From contig NZ_JAAAMH010000009.1 of NCBI RefSeq assembly GCF_024105655.1, forward strand, positions 1 to 64,000: a DNA stretch of 64,000 bases, written 5' to 3'. The position numbers and the translations under genes are program-made. This DNA comes from Aliihoeflea sp. 40Bstr573 (GTDB lineage Bacteria; Pseudomonadota; Alphaproteobacteria; Rhizobiales; Rhizobiaceae). Below the pieces are notes generated by a model. It was not told the origin of the DNA. It ran no database searches and worked only from the letters and a program-made list of their open reading frames with translations. Positions 35,006 to 43,712 of the stretch are shown piece after piece (the first letter of the stretch is position 1; every line of letters begins with the position of its first letter).

Positions 35006-35743
35006 ATGTTCGATTTGACTGGAAAGAAGGCGCTCGTCACGGGTGCGACCGGCGGCATCGGCGAAGCGGTCGCTCGCGCGTTGCACAAGGCCGGCGCGAC
35101 CGTCGGCATTCACGGTACGCGCGTCGAGAAGCTTGAGGGGCTGGCGGCCGAGTTCGGCGAACGCGTCAAGATTTTCCCCGCCAACCTGTCGGACCGCGAA
35201 GCCGTCAAGGAGCTGGGAAAGAAGGCCGAGACGGAGCTCGAAGGCGTCGATATTCTCGTCAACAATGCCGGCATCACGCGTGACGGTCTCTTCGTGCGCA
35301 TGTCGGACGATGACTGGGATTCCGTCCTCGACGTCAATCTCGGCGCCGTCTTCCGCCTGACCCGCGAACTGACGCATCCGATGATGCGCCGCCGTTCCGG
35401 ACGCATCATCAACATCACCTCCGTCGTCGCCGTCACGGGCAATCCGGGCCAGGCGAACTATTGCGCCTCCAAAGCGGGCTTGATCGGCTTTTCCAAGTCG
35501 CTCGCGCAGGAGATCGCGACGCGCAACGTCACCGTCAACTGCGTTGCGCCCGGTTTCATCGAATCGGCCATGACCGACAAGCTGAACGACAAGCAGCGCG
35601 AGGCAATCATGGGCGCGATCCCGATGAAGAAGATGGGCAAGGGCGACGACATCGCGGCTGCCGTCATCTACCTTGCATCGGACGCTGGCGGCTACGTCAC
35701 CGGGCAGACGCTGCACGTCAATGGCGGAATGGCAATGATCTGA
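35006..35743 (+). CDS. fabG: 3-oxoacyl-ACP reductase
   Basis: The 245-residue SDR reduces beta-ketoacyl-ACP with NADPH. TGATGGIG (12-19), Ser139, Tyr152 and Lys156 (NYCASK) complete the active site; NNAG is at 86-89. AAAGGA lies before the ATG, 20 bases after fabD. It has the FabG-specific end GGYVTGQTLHVNGGMAMI. Confidence 0.95.
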   Translation: MFDLTGKKALVTGATGGIGEAVARALHKAGATVGIHGTRVEKLEGLAAEFGERVKIFPANLSDREAVKELGKKAETELEGVDILVNNAGITRDGLFVRMSDDDWDSVLDVNLGAVFRLTRELTHPMMRRRSGRIINITSVVAVTGNPGQANYCASKAGLIGFSKSLAQEIATRNVTVNCVAPGFIESAMTDKLNDKQREAIMGAIPMKKMGKGDDIAAAVIYLASDAGGYVTGQTLHVNGGMAMI

Positions 35744-35904
35744 TCGTTCGCGCGCGAAACGACGCAACGGGGATCTTTTCAGTCGAAAAGCGTGCGCTTT
35801 CGCCTTGGAACCCGTCGAGAAGTCGTGTAATCGGGCCGCAACCGCCGCGAAATAGCGCGGTTTGAGAGGGACTTCTTCGCAGGTTTCGGAGCCATCTTTT
35901 GAGC

Positions 35905-35933
35905 TTGCCTAGCCGCAGTCGGACGGCTAACGA
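35905..35933 (+). promoter_or_regulatory. Predicted acpP promoter with overlapping inverted repeat
   Basis: TTGCCT and TAACGA are 17 bases apart. The spacer carries TAGCCG/CGGCTA arms (35910-35915, 35924-35929), so a regulator bound there would cover the promoter. The 236-base gap after fabG holds no gene. Confidence 0.35.
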
Positions 35934-35979
35934 AGACCAAACACCTTTTACCCAACAACAAACTCGAGGGTTTTTCGAA

Positions 35980-36216
35980 ATGAGCGATACCGCAGAACGG
36001 GTCAAGAAGATCGTCGTCGAGCACCTGGGCGTCGAAGCCGACAAGGTCACGGAAGGCGCGAGCTTCATCGACGATCTGGGCGCAGACAGCCTGGACACGG
36101 TCGAACTCGTCATGGCCTTCGAGGAAGAGTTCGGCGTCGAGATTCCGGACGATGCCGCCGAGACGATCCTGACGGTCGGAGACGCCGTCAAGTTCATCGA
36201 GAAGGCCACCGCCTGA
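35980..36216 (+). CDS. acpP: Acyl carrier protein
   Basis: The 78-residue acidic helical protein carries the phosphopantetheine site Ser37 in [19 protein letters not shown]. It is the carrier of growing acyl chains in fatty-acid and lipid A synthesis. Neighbours are FabG and FabF. The first codon sits in TCGAAATGAGC, without a strong Shine-Dalgarno, although ACTCGAGGG lies 8-16 bases upstream. Confidence 0.97.
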   Translation: MSDTAERVKKIVVEHLGVEADKVTEGASFIDDLGADSLDTVELVMAFEEEFGVEIPDDAAETILTVGDAVKFIEKATA

Positions 36217-36265
36217 TCCGATCGGCCGCGCAACCGCTAGCTTTGATGTCTGGGGAGGACCGGCA

Positions 36266-37528
36266 ATGAGACGCGTCGTCGTCACGGGCCTAGGCCTTCT
36301 GTCGCCATTCGGCGTCGGTGTTGAACATGGCTGGAAGGAACTCCTTTCCGGCAAAAGCGCTGCGCGGCCCATCGACCAATTCGAGACGAGCGATCTTCCC
36401 TGCAAGATCGCTATGCCGATCCCGCGCGACATGTCGCAGGAAGGCGCCTTCGATCCTGATGCGTTCATGGAACCGAAGGAACAGCGCAAGGTCGGCGACT
36501 TCATTTTGTACGGCGTCGCCGCAGCCGAGCTGGCGCTAGCCGATTCCGGCTGGAAGCCGACCAGCGCCGACGACCAGAACGCCACGGGCGTCATGATCGG
36601 TTCGGGCATCGGCGGCATCGAAGGCATCGCGGAAAACGCGCTGATCCTGCAAGAGCGCGGCCCGCGCCGCATCTCGCCATTTTTCATTCCTGGCAACATC
36701 ATCAACCTGGTTTCCGGCCAGGTTTCGATCCGACATGGTCTCAAGGGGCCGAATCACGCGGTCGTCACCGCCTGTTCGACCGGCGCGCACGCCATCGGCG
36801 ACGCGGCCCGGCTGATCGCCTTCGGCGACGCGGATGTGATGCTCGCCGGCGGCGCGGAATCGCCGATCACGCGGCTTTCCATCGCCGGTTTCTCAGCCTG
36901 CAAGGCCCTCTCCACCGATTTCAACGACACGCCGCAGAAGGCCTCGCGACCCTACGACAAGGACCGTGACGGCTTCGTCATGGGCGAGGGCGCCGGCGTC
37001 GTGGTTCTGGAAGAGCTCGAGCATGCCAAGGCGCGCGGCGCCAAGATCTATGCCGAAATCGTCGGCTACGGCCTGTCGGGCGACGCCTATCACATCACTG
37101 CGCCGTCAGAAGACGGCGACGGCGCTTTCCGCTGCATGACCATGGCGCTCAAGCGCGCCGGCCTGAAGCCGTCCGACGTCGACTACATCAACGCGCACGG
37201 CACCTCGACCATGGCCGACACGATTGAACTCGGCGCGGTAGAGCGTCTTGTGGGCGACGCAGCTTCGAAGATCTCGATGTCATCGACAAAGTCGTCGATC
37301 GGCCACCTGCTCGGCGCGGCCGGCGCGGCCGAGGCGATCTTCTCGATCCTCGCCATTCGCGACAATATCGCGCCCGCGACGCTGAACCTCGACAATCCGT
37401 CCAAGGAGACGGCGATCGACCTCGTTCCGCACAAGCCGCGTGAGCGGGAGATCAATGTCGCCCTGTCGAACTCGTTCGGCTTCGGTGGCACCAACGCATC
37501 GCTCGTTTTCCAGCGCTATAGCGGCTGA
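36266..37528 (+). CDS. fabF: 3-oxoacyl-ACP synthase II
   Basis: The 420-residue condensing enzyme has the Cys-His-His triad: Cys170 (VTACSTGAHAIG), His311 (INAHGTST) and His347 (SIGHLLGAAG). The end SNSFGFGGTNASLVF is the usual KAS signature. It elongates acyl-ACP with malonyl-ACP. GGGGAGG lies about 8 bases before the ATG. The gap to acpP is 49 bases, so they are probably co-transcribed. Confidence 0.96.
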   Translation: MRRVVVTGLGLLSPFGVGVEHGWKELLSGKSAARPIDQFETSDLPCKIAMPIPRDMSQEGAFDPDAFMEPKEQRKVGDFILYGVAAAELALADSGWKPTSADDQNATGVMIGSGIGGIEGIAENALILQERGPRRISPFFIPGNIINLVSGQVSIRHGLKGPNHAVVTACSTGAHAIGDAARLIAFGDADVMLAGGAESPITRLSIAGFSACKALSTDFNDTPQKASRPYDKDRDGFVMGEGAGVVVLEELEHAKARGAKIYAEIVGYGLSGDAYHITAPSEDGDGAFRCMTMALKRAGLKPSDVDYINAHGTSTMADTIELGAVERLVGDAASKISMSSTKSSIGHLLGAAGAAEAIFSILAIRDNIAPATLNLDNPSKETAIDLVPHKPREREINVALSNSFGFGGTNASLVFQRYSG

Positions 37529-37622
37529 TCCTCCCGTAGCCGTTCCGACCGCGCAAAGATTTTGCCATATTGGGCGCTACCTTGCGTGGCGATTCCATTG
37601 CATTTCGAAAGCTTGAGGCCAG

Positions 37623-38819
37623 ATGACCACTGATCCTGCAGGCGGGCCACAGCAGTCCCAGCCGCCCATGCAAGCGCGCCCGATCGTCCCGAAATCGGGC
37701 AGCGAAGCGTTGCGCCCTCAGGCTGGCACGCCACCACCGGTCCGCCGCTCGCGCCGTTCGCGCAGTCAGTTCGTCATTTTCATGAATTTCGTCATGTCCT
37801 GCATCGTGTTCGCCACTCTGGCGGCTGGCGCGGCGGTCTACTATGGCAAGGTGCAGTTCGAGGGCGAGGGTCCGTCGACGACGACGCAGACTGTGCTCAT
37901 CCGCCCCAACACAGGCACGTCCGAGATTGCCGCGACACTGGAGCGCCAAGGGCTGATCAGCGACGCCCGGCTGTTCCGCCTCGGCCTTCGCGCCTATGGC
38001 AGCGACGCCAATCTGCGCGCCGGCGAATATGAAGTCAAAGCAGGCGCTTCCATGTATGAGATCATGGAACTTCTCAAGAGCGGCCGCTCGGTTCTCCACG
38101 CACTGACGATCCCGGAAGGCTTCACAGTCCACCAGGCTTTGGCCCGCATCGCGGCGATGGAGGAACTTGAAGGCGAAATGCCCTCCGATCTGCCGCCGGA
38201 AGGCTCGCTCGCGGCGGATACGATCCGCTTCACCCGCGGAATGGACCGGCAGGAACTGATCGAACGCCTGACCGCCGACCAGCAGCGGATGATCGAGGAA
38301 ATCTGGGCGCGCCGCGACGACGATCTGCCGATCGATACGATCGAGGAGTTCGTGACGCTGGCGTCGATCGTCGAGAAGGAGACCGGCCGCGCCGACGAGC
38401 GCCCGCACGTTGCCTCCGTCTTCATTAACCGGCTCAATCGGGGCATGCGCCTCCAGTCGGACCCGACCTTCCTCTATGGACTGTTCGGCGGCGAGGGGAA
38501 GCCATCCGACCGGCCGATCTACCGGTCCGACATCGAAAGCGATACGCCCTACAACACCTATCGCATCGCTGGCCTTCCGCCCGCGCCGATTGCCATCCCC
38601 GGCCGCGCGTCGCTTGAGGCGGTCGCCAACCCGTCTCAGACCGATGATCTCTATTTCGTGGCTGATGGGAGCGGCGGGCATGCGTTTGCCGAGACCCTCG
38701 AAGAGCACAATCGCAACGTCGCCCGCTGGCGCCAGATCGAACGCGAGCGACAGGCCGCGGGCGCTGCTCCGAGCGAGGAGGATGCGGTTCTGGCCGACGA
38801 GGTCCTCGAGGACGAATAG
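37623..38819 (+). CDS. mltG: Endolytic transglycosylase MltG
   Basis: The 398-residue protein has a Pro-rich cytoplasmic N-terminus, one membrane helix (about 50-74), a LysM-like domain and the YceG catalytic domain with the Glu-bearing motif LASIVEKETG (about residues 246-255), LQSDPTFLYG and YNTYRIAGLPPAPIAIPG. MltG cuts nascent glycan strands and is proposed to end their polymerisation. Gene order fabF-mltG-yicC-gmk is conserved in rhizobia. Confidence 0.93.
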   Translation: MTTDPAGGPQQSQPPMQARPIVPKSGSEALRPQAGTPPPVRRSRRSRSQFVIFMNFVMSCIVFATLAAGAAVYYGKVQFEGEGPSTTTQTVLIRPNTGTSEIAATLERQGLISDARLFRLGLRAYGSDANLRAGEYEVKAGASMYEIMELLKSGRSVLHALTIPEGFTVHQALARIAAMEELEGEMPSDLPPEGSLAADTIRFTRGMDRQELIERLTADQQRMIEEIWARRDDDLPIDTIEEFVTLASIVEKETGRADERPHVASVFINRLNRGMRLQSDPTFLYGLFGGEGKPSDRPIYRSDIESDTPYNTYRIAGLPPAPIAIPGRASLEAVANPSQTDDLYFVADGSGGHAFAETLEEHNRNVARWRQIERERQAAGAAPSEEDAVLADEVLEDE

Positions 38820-38840
38820 CCGGTTGCAAGCGGGGGCAGC

Positions 38841-39731
38841 ATGACGATCGAGAGCATGACGGGCTTTGCCCGGGCATCGGGACAGGCCGGCGACGACCAG
38901 ATCGTCTGGGAGCTCAAATCGGTCAACGGTAAGGGGCTGGACGCGCGCTTGCGCCTTCCGCCGGGCCATGAGGGCGTCGAGCAGCCGGCGCGCCAGGCCC
39001 TGCAAAAGACCTTCCAGCGCGGCAACATCTACGCCAACCTCTCCGTAGCCCGTGCGTCCGGCGCGGCGACTGCCGTCACCGTCAACGAAACGCTACTCGT
39101 CGAACTGGCGACGCTGGCACAGCGTCTAGAACAGGATTTCGGCCTTGCGCCCGCGCGTGCCGACGGCCTGCTCGGCTTGCGCGGCGTGATCGAGATCCAG
39201 GACAGCATCCTCGACGACGAAGAGCGCACCGCCCGCGAAGCCGCCATTCTTTCCGTCCTCGTCAGGGCTCTTGCCGGCCTGACCGAGGCGCGGCGGGCGG
39301 AAGGCCAGGCGCTTAAGGCCATCATGCTCGAGCAGATCGACCGGATCGAAAGTCTGACGGAACGGGCCGCCGCCGATCCATCGCGCGATCCCGCCGCGAT
39401 CCGCGCGCGCCTTGGCGATCAGGTTCGGCTGCTGCTCGAGACCGGCGCGCCGCTGGACGAGGCGCGGCTGAACGCCGAGGCTGCCTTTCTTGCGACCAAG
39501 GCCGACATTCGCGAGGAAATCGACCGGCTGCGCACCCATATCGCGTCCGCGCGCGCGCTTCTGGCCGGCGGCGGCACGGTCGGGCGGCGGCTCGACTTTC
39601 TTTCGCAGGAATTTAACCGGGAATCGAATACGTTGTGCTCCAAATCGAACGCGGCGGCCATCACCGCGATCGGGCTGGAACTGAAGGCGGTCATCGACCA
39701 GTTCCGCGAACAGGTCCAGAATCTGGAGTAG
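38841..39731 (+). CDS. YicC/YloC-family endoribonuclease
   Basis: The 296-residue protein begins [13 protein letters not shown] with the family MTGF start and ends [18 protein letters not shown] ... [11 protein letters not shown], both YicC signatures. YicC members are metal-dependent endoribonucleases that affect small-RNA turnover in E. coli. The middle is helical with the long charged segment typical of the family. It overlaps no neighbour; gmk starts 3 bases after its stop. Confidence 0.9.
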   Translation: MTIESMTGFARASGQAGDDQIVWELKSVNGKGLDARLRLPPGHEGVEQPARQALQKTFQRGNIYANLSVARASGAATAVTVNETLLVELATLAQRLEQDFGLAPARADGLLGLRGVIEIQDSILDDEERTAREAAILSVLVRALAGLTEARRAEGQALKAIMLEQIDRIESLTERAAADPSRDPAAIRARLGDQVRLLLETGAPLDEARLNAEAAFLATKADIREEIDRLRTHIASARALLAGGGTVGRRLDFLSQEFNRESNTLCSKSNAAAITAIGLELKAVIDQFREQVQNLE

Positions 39732-39733
39732 GA

Positions 39734-40387
39734 ATGCAAACTGAACTTCCCTCCGCGGCGATCCGCCGGCGCGGTCTCATGCTTGTTATTTCCTCGCCCT
39801 CGGGCGCAGGCAAGTCGACGATCGCGCGTACTCTCCTGGAAAGCGATCCAGCCTTTCAGCTTTCGGTCAGCGTCACCACGCGTCCGCGGCGCCCCAGCGA
39901 GATCGACGGCGTCCACTATCATTTCCGCACCAAGCGCGAGTTCGAGCTCCTGCGCGACAATGATGCGCTGCTCGAATGGGCCGAGGTGCACGGCAACTTC
40001 TACGCCACGCCCCGCGAACCGGCCGAAGAGGCCATGGCGAAAGGCCGCGACATGCTGTTCGACATCGACTGGCAGGGCGCGCAGCAGCTTCGCGACAAGA
40101 TGCGCGGCGACATCGTCTCCATCTTCATCCTGCCGCCATCGATGCGCGAGCTCGCTTCACGCCTGACGCGACGCGCCGAGGACAATGCCGACGTGATCGA
40201 GGCGCGGCTTAAGAACGCGCGCGTCGAGATCGAGCACTGGCGGGAGTATGATTACGTCGTCGTCAATGACGACCTCGATCGCGCCTTCCATGCCGTGGAG
40301 GCGATCGTGAAGGCCGAGCGCTTGCGCCGCGACAGACGTCCCGGCCTGTTCGACTTCGTCAGCGGCCTGCTCGACGAGAAAATCTGA
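39734..40387 (+). CDS. gmk: Guanylate kinase
   Basis: The 217-residue enzyme phosphorylates GMP to GDP. P-loop [10 protein letters not shown], the GMP-binding [16 protein letters not shown] and [11 protein letters not shown] are in place. The start MQTELPSA is 3 bases after the yicC stop with GGAGTAGG just ahead; a longer frame inside yicC is rejected. Confidence 0.96.
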   Translation: MQTELPSAAIRRRGLMLVISSPSGAGKSTIARTLLESDPAFQLSVSVTTRPRRPSEIDGVHYHFRTKREFELLRDNDALLEWAEVHGNFYATPREPAEEAMAKGRDMLFDIDWQGAQQLRDKMRGDIVSIFILPPSMRELASRLTRRAEDNADVIEARLKNARVEIEHWREYDYVVVNDDLDRAFHAVEAIVKAERLRRDRRPGLFDFVSGLLDEKI

Positions 40388-40391
40388 ACAT

Positions 40392-40793
40392 TCAGTCGCA
40401 ATTGACCTGCCAGGAGACGCCGAAGCGGTCGTTCACCCAGGCGAAGCATTTCGAAAAGCCGTAATCACCGGCCGGCATCAGTTCCGCGCCGCCGTCCTTC
40501 AGCCGGTCCGCCAGCACCGTCACCTCGTCTTCCGTCCCGCACTGGACGAAGAAGGAGAAGGACGGCGTAAAGTCGAAGTCATGCCGCACGAAGCTGTCGG
40601 TCGCATGCACGGTTTGGCCGGCAATGGTGAATTCTGCGCGGTGGATCGTGTCTTCCGGCCCCGGCGCGCCGGGGCCGTAGCGATCGAGCCGCTCGACGGT
40701 CATGTCGGGAAAGATTTCGCGGTAGAATTCCAGCGCGGCAATGCCAGTCCCGTCCTGAAACATCAGGAATGGATGAATGGTCTTCACGGCCAT
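40392..40793 (-). CDS. VOC-family protein (PhnB-like)
   Basis: The 133-residue protein has the paired beta-alpha-beta-beta-beta units of the vicinal-oxygen-chelate fold: HPFLMFQDGTGIAALEFYREIFPDM at the start and FAWVNDRFGVSWQVNCD at the end, the pattern of the PhnB/3-demethylubiquinone-9 3-methyltransferase-like group. Function of this group is generally unknown. It is convergent with gmk (4 bases apart) and lies downstream of rsmA on the same strand. Confidence 0.8.
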   Translation of the reverse strand: MAVKTIHPFLMFQDGTGIAALEFYREIFPDMTVERLDRYGPGAPGPEDTIHRAEFTIAGQTVHATDSFVRHDFDFTPSFSFFVQCGTEDEVTVLADRLKDGGAELMPAGDYGFSKCFAWVNDRFGVSWQVNCD

Positions 40794-40815
40794 GAGAACC
40801 TCCTTCCGGAAATGC

Positions 40816-41643
40816 TCAGATCGCCTGCGCGATCCGCACGAACTCAGCGACCGAAAGCGTCTCGGCGCGCCGCGTCGGCTCGATTGCGACGCGTTCGAGA
40901 AGCGTCTCCCCGCCGAGCGGCTTCAGGCTTTGCCGAAGCATCTTGCGGCGCTGACCGAAGGCGAATTCCGTAACCCTGGACAGCTTCGCCGCCTCGACCG
41001 GCAAGGGCACCGCACGCGGCACCAGGTGCACGACGGCCGACGTTACCTTGGGCGGCGGCGTGAAGGCCTGCGGCGGCAGGTCGAAGAGGATGTCAGCATG
41101 TGTGCGCCAGCCCGCGAGCACGGCAAGCCGGCCATAGGCGTCGTCGTCCGGCGTCGCGACGATGCGTTGGGCGACTTCCTTCTGGAACATCAGCGTCAAC
41201 GAATTCCAGTAGGGCGGCCACGGCTCGACCGAGAGCCAGCGGATCAGCAGCTCTGTGCCGATATTGTAAGGCAGATTGGCGACGATCCGCACGTCGTCGG
41301 CGTCCTTGGCAAGCGCGGCGAAATCGGTTGTCAGCGCGTCTCCCGGGATAACGGTGAGGCGGCCTGGATAGTGTGCGGAGACTTCCTCCAGTGCCGCCAT
41401 ACAGCGCTCGTCGCGCTCGATGGCGATAACTTGCCTGGCGCCGTTGAGGAGCAGCGCGCGTGTCAGTCCCCCGGGCCCGGGGCCGACTTCGATGACCGTC
41501 GCGCCGGTCAGATCGCCGGCGCCGCGCGCGACTTTGGACGTGATGTTCAGGTCGAGAAGGAAATTCTGCCCGAGCGACTTCTTGGCGCGCAATTCGTGCC
41601 GCGCGATTACGTCGCGCAGCGGCGGCAGGCCATCGATGCTCAT
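40816..41643 (-). CDS. rsmA: 16S rRNA dimethyladenosine transferase
   Basis: The 275-residue KsgA homologue dimethylates two adjacent adenines near the 3' end of 16S r[14 protein letters not shown], the SAM-binding [16 protein letters not shown] and the catalytic NLPYNIG are all present, as is the C-terminal [11 protein letters not shown]. The ATG overlaps the pdxA stop (ATGA). Order lptD-surA-pdxA-rsmA is the same as in enterobacteria. Confidence 0.96.
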   Translation of the reverse strand: MSIDGLPPLRDVIARHELRAKKSLGQNFLLDLNITSKVARGAGDLTGATVIEVGPGPGGLTRALLLNGARQVIAIERDERCMAALEEVSAHYPGRLTVIPGDALTTDFAALAKDADDVRIVANLPYNIGTELLIRWLSVEPWPPYWNSLTLMFQKEVAQRIVATPDDDAYGRLAVLAGWRTHADILFDLPPQAFTPPPKVTSAVVHLVPRAVPLPVEAAKLSRVTEFAFGQRRKMLRQSLKPLGGETLLERVAIEPTRRAETLSVAEFVRIAQAI

Positions 41644-42635
41644 GCCGGGAGGCTCATGCGGTCGGCCATACGGATCGCGGCGATGAGGCTGTCGGGCCGC
41701 GCAATGCCCTTGGCCGCGATGTCGAAGGCGGTGCCGTGGTCGGGCGAAGTACGGACAAAAGGCAGGCCGAGCGTGACATTGACAGTCTCGTCGAAGGAAA
41801 GCGCCTTTGCCGGGATCAGCGCTTGGTCATGATACATGCAGATGGCCGCGTCATAGCTTTGCCGCGCACGGGCATGGAACATGGTGTCGGCGGGCAGGGG
41901 GCCGTACGCGTCTATGCCCTCTTCGTTGAGAGCTTCGATTGCGGGTCCGATCGTTTCGATTTCCTCGCGGCCCATGGCGCCGCCTTCGCCCGCATGTGGA
42001 TTGAGACCTGTCACCGCAAGGCGCGGTCGCCCGATGCCGAAACGCGAAGCAAGGTCGGCAGCGACGATCCGGCATGTCGAGACGATCAGTTCGCGCGTGA
42101 GGGCCGCAGGAACGTCTGCGAGTGCGATGTGGATCGTTACCGGCACGGCGCGAAGCTCGGGTCCTGCTAGCATCATCACCGGTTGCATCGGGCGGCCGTA
42201 GCGTGCCGCGGCGAGGTGGCCGAGATACTCGGTGTGACCGGGGAAGCGGAAGCCGGCCTCGTAAAGCGGCTTCTTCGAAATCGGGGCCGTGACGATCGCC
42301 CGCGCATCGCCGTTGGAGACCAGCTCGGCGGCCCGCTCGATGGCTTCGATGACGCCAGCGGCGTTCTCGCGCAAGGGCGAGCCTGGGCGGTCCACGAAGC
42401 TGTTCGCAAGGGGGATCACGGGAAGCGCAGTGGCGAAGGTCTTGGCGTCGCCGATGCCCTCGATGGTGGGAACGTCGATGCCAAGCAGGCGGGATCGATC
42501 GCGAATGAGCTGCGGGTCGGCGAGGACCGCGAAGGGCGTGATCTGCGCTTCGCCGCGTGAAGCCCACGCCTTGAGGATGAGCTCCGGGCCAATTCCCGAG
42601 GGATCGCCGCAGGTGATGACAAGGGGTGCCGGCAC
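41640..42635 (-). CDS. pdxA: 4-hydroxythreonine-4-phosphate dehydrogenase
   Basis: The 331-residue NAD-dependent metalloenzyme works in the DXP-dependent pyridoxal phosphate route. [10 protein letters not shown] at the start, [21 protein letters not shown] and NPHAGEGG are conserved; HDQALIPAK holds a metal His. It starts with GTG; no ATG lies near. It is co-translated with rsmA and follows the surA-like gene by about 37 bases. Confidence 0.95.
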   Translation of the reverse strand: MPAPLVITCGDPSGIGPELILKAWASRGEAQITPFAVLADPQLIRDRSRLLGIDVPTIEGIGDAKTFATALPVIPLANSFVDRPGSPLRENAAGVIEAIERAAELVSNGDARAIVTAPISKKPLYEAGFRFPGHTEYLGHLAAARYGRPMQPVMMLAGPELRAVPVTIHIALADVPAALTRELIVSTCRIVAADLASRFGIGRPRLAVTGLNPHAGEGGAMGREEIETIGPAIEALNEEGIDAYGPLPADTMFHARARQSYDAAICMYHDQALIPAKALSFDETVNVTLGLPFVRTSPDHGTAFDIAAKGIARPDSLIAAIRMADRMSLPA

Positions 42636-42672
42636 GACGACCTTTCAGCGCCGCAAAGCGCCAGTGCTCTTC

Positions 42673-43605
42673 CTATCGCTGGACGATCTGGGCGCGTTCG
42701 CGCAGCTCGGCCGTGTACTTCTTGCTGAGCGCGTCGGAATCTTCGCTGTTGCCAAGGTTTTCGGCCTCGAACACCGCCTGCGCGACCGTGTCATCGGAGA
42801 CTTCACGCGCGCTGCAGATTCCGATGAACTCGACGCCGCGGTCGGTCTCGCGCACCACGGTAGCGTTGCCCGCAGAGATCGACTTGATCGGGTCGGCCCA
42901 TTCGGGCGGCAGCTGCGGTTCGAGCACGCGGCCGAGATCGCGCACCGTCACGTCCATCAGACCCTTGGCGAACTCACGAGTGGAATCACAGCCCTGGAAG
43001 CGTGCGCGCATGGCCTCGGCCTCGCGCTTGCGCGTTGCAAGACGTGCGCCGCGTTCGGCGGCCGGCACCACGAAGATCACCTGCTGCAGCATGTATTCGG
43101 TCGCGACGGGCTTTTCGCCGCCCTGTTGCAGCATACGCTGCACCGCGTCCTGCTCGCTGACGCGGCTGCCCTGATCGTGCCGGGCGCGGGCGCCCAGCGC
43201 CTGGCTCCAGCCCATCTGCGAGCGGATGAATTCAAGGAAATGCTGCTTCGTCACGCCGGTCTGCGACATGACCTGATCCATCTGTGCGGTCGACATGTTG
43301 TTCGAACTCGCAAAGCGCTGATAGGCCTGCGCGACGTCTTCCTCGGAGATGTTGATGTTGAGGCGCCGGATCTCGTTGCGGCGCAGCGTCTGCTCGATCA
43401 GTTCCTGGGCAGCCGCCTGCTGACCGCCGCCGCGGCGCTGCAGCTGCAAGAAAGCGGCGCGGCGCTGGATATCGTAGCTGGTGATCGGGGTGTTGTCGAC
43501 GATGTAGCGCACTTCGCTCGCCTGCGCGAATGCCGCGTTGGGCAGAGCCGCAAAGCCGAGGGCGATGGCGAGGGCGATGCTGGCCGAAAGCAGCAATGTC
43601 TTCAT
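42673..43605 (-). CDS. SurA-like periplasmic chaperone/PPIase
   Basis: The 310-residue protein has a signal peptide (about 1-27, ending NAAFA) and a SurA N-terminal domain (ASEVRYIVDNTPITSYDIQRRAAFLQLQR). A region around ATEYMLQQVIFVVP aligns with the start of a parvulin domain but the parvulin core looks reduced. SurA escorts outer-membrane proteins, LptD among them, and the gene sits next to lptD. The start was chosen on the signal peptide and AGGAGG upstream. Confidence 0.85.
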   Translation of the reverse strand: MKTLLLSASIALAIALGFAALPNAAFAQASEVRYIVDNTPITSYDIQRRAAFLQLQRRGGGQQAAAQELIEQTLRRNEIRRLNINISEEDVAQAYQRFASSNNMSTAQMDQVMSQTGVTKQHFLEFIRSQMGWSQALGARARHDQGSRVSEQDAVQRMLQQGGEKPVATEYMLQQVIFVVPAAERGARLATRKREAEAMRARFQGCDSTREFAKGLMDVTVRDLGRVLEPQLPPEWADPIKSISAGNATVVRETDRGVEFIGICSAREVSDDTVAQAVFEAENLGNSEDSDALSKKYTAELRERAQIVQR

Positions 43606-43712
43606 TCGTCTAGCCTCCTGTCGGGGCGCAAGCCGCACTTGCGAATGGCAAGCCCCTGAAGTGCATCTTGGGCAAAACGATGTCAACGGCCCGTGGAGAG
43701 AACTGCGCGGCG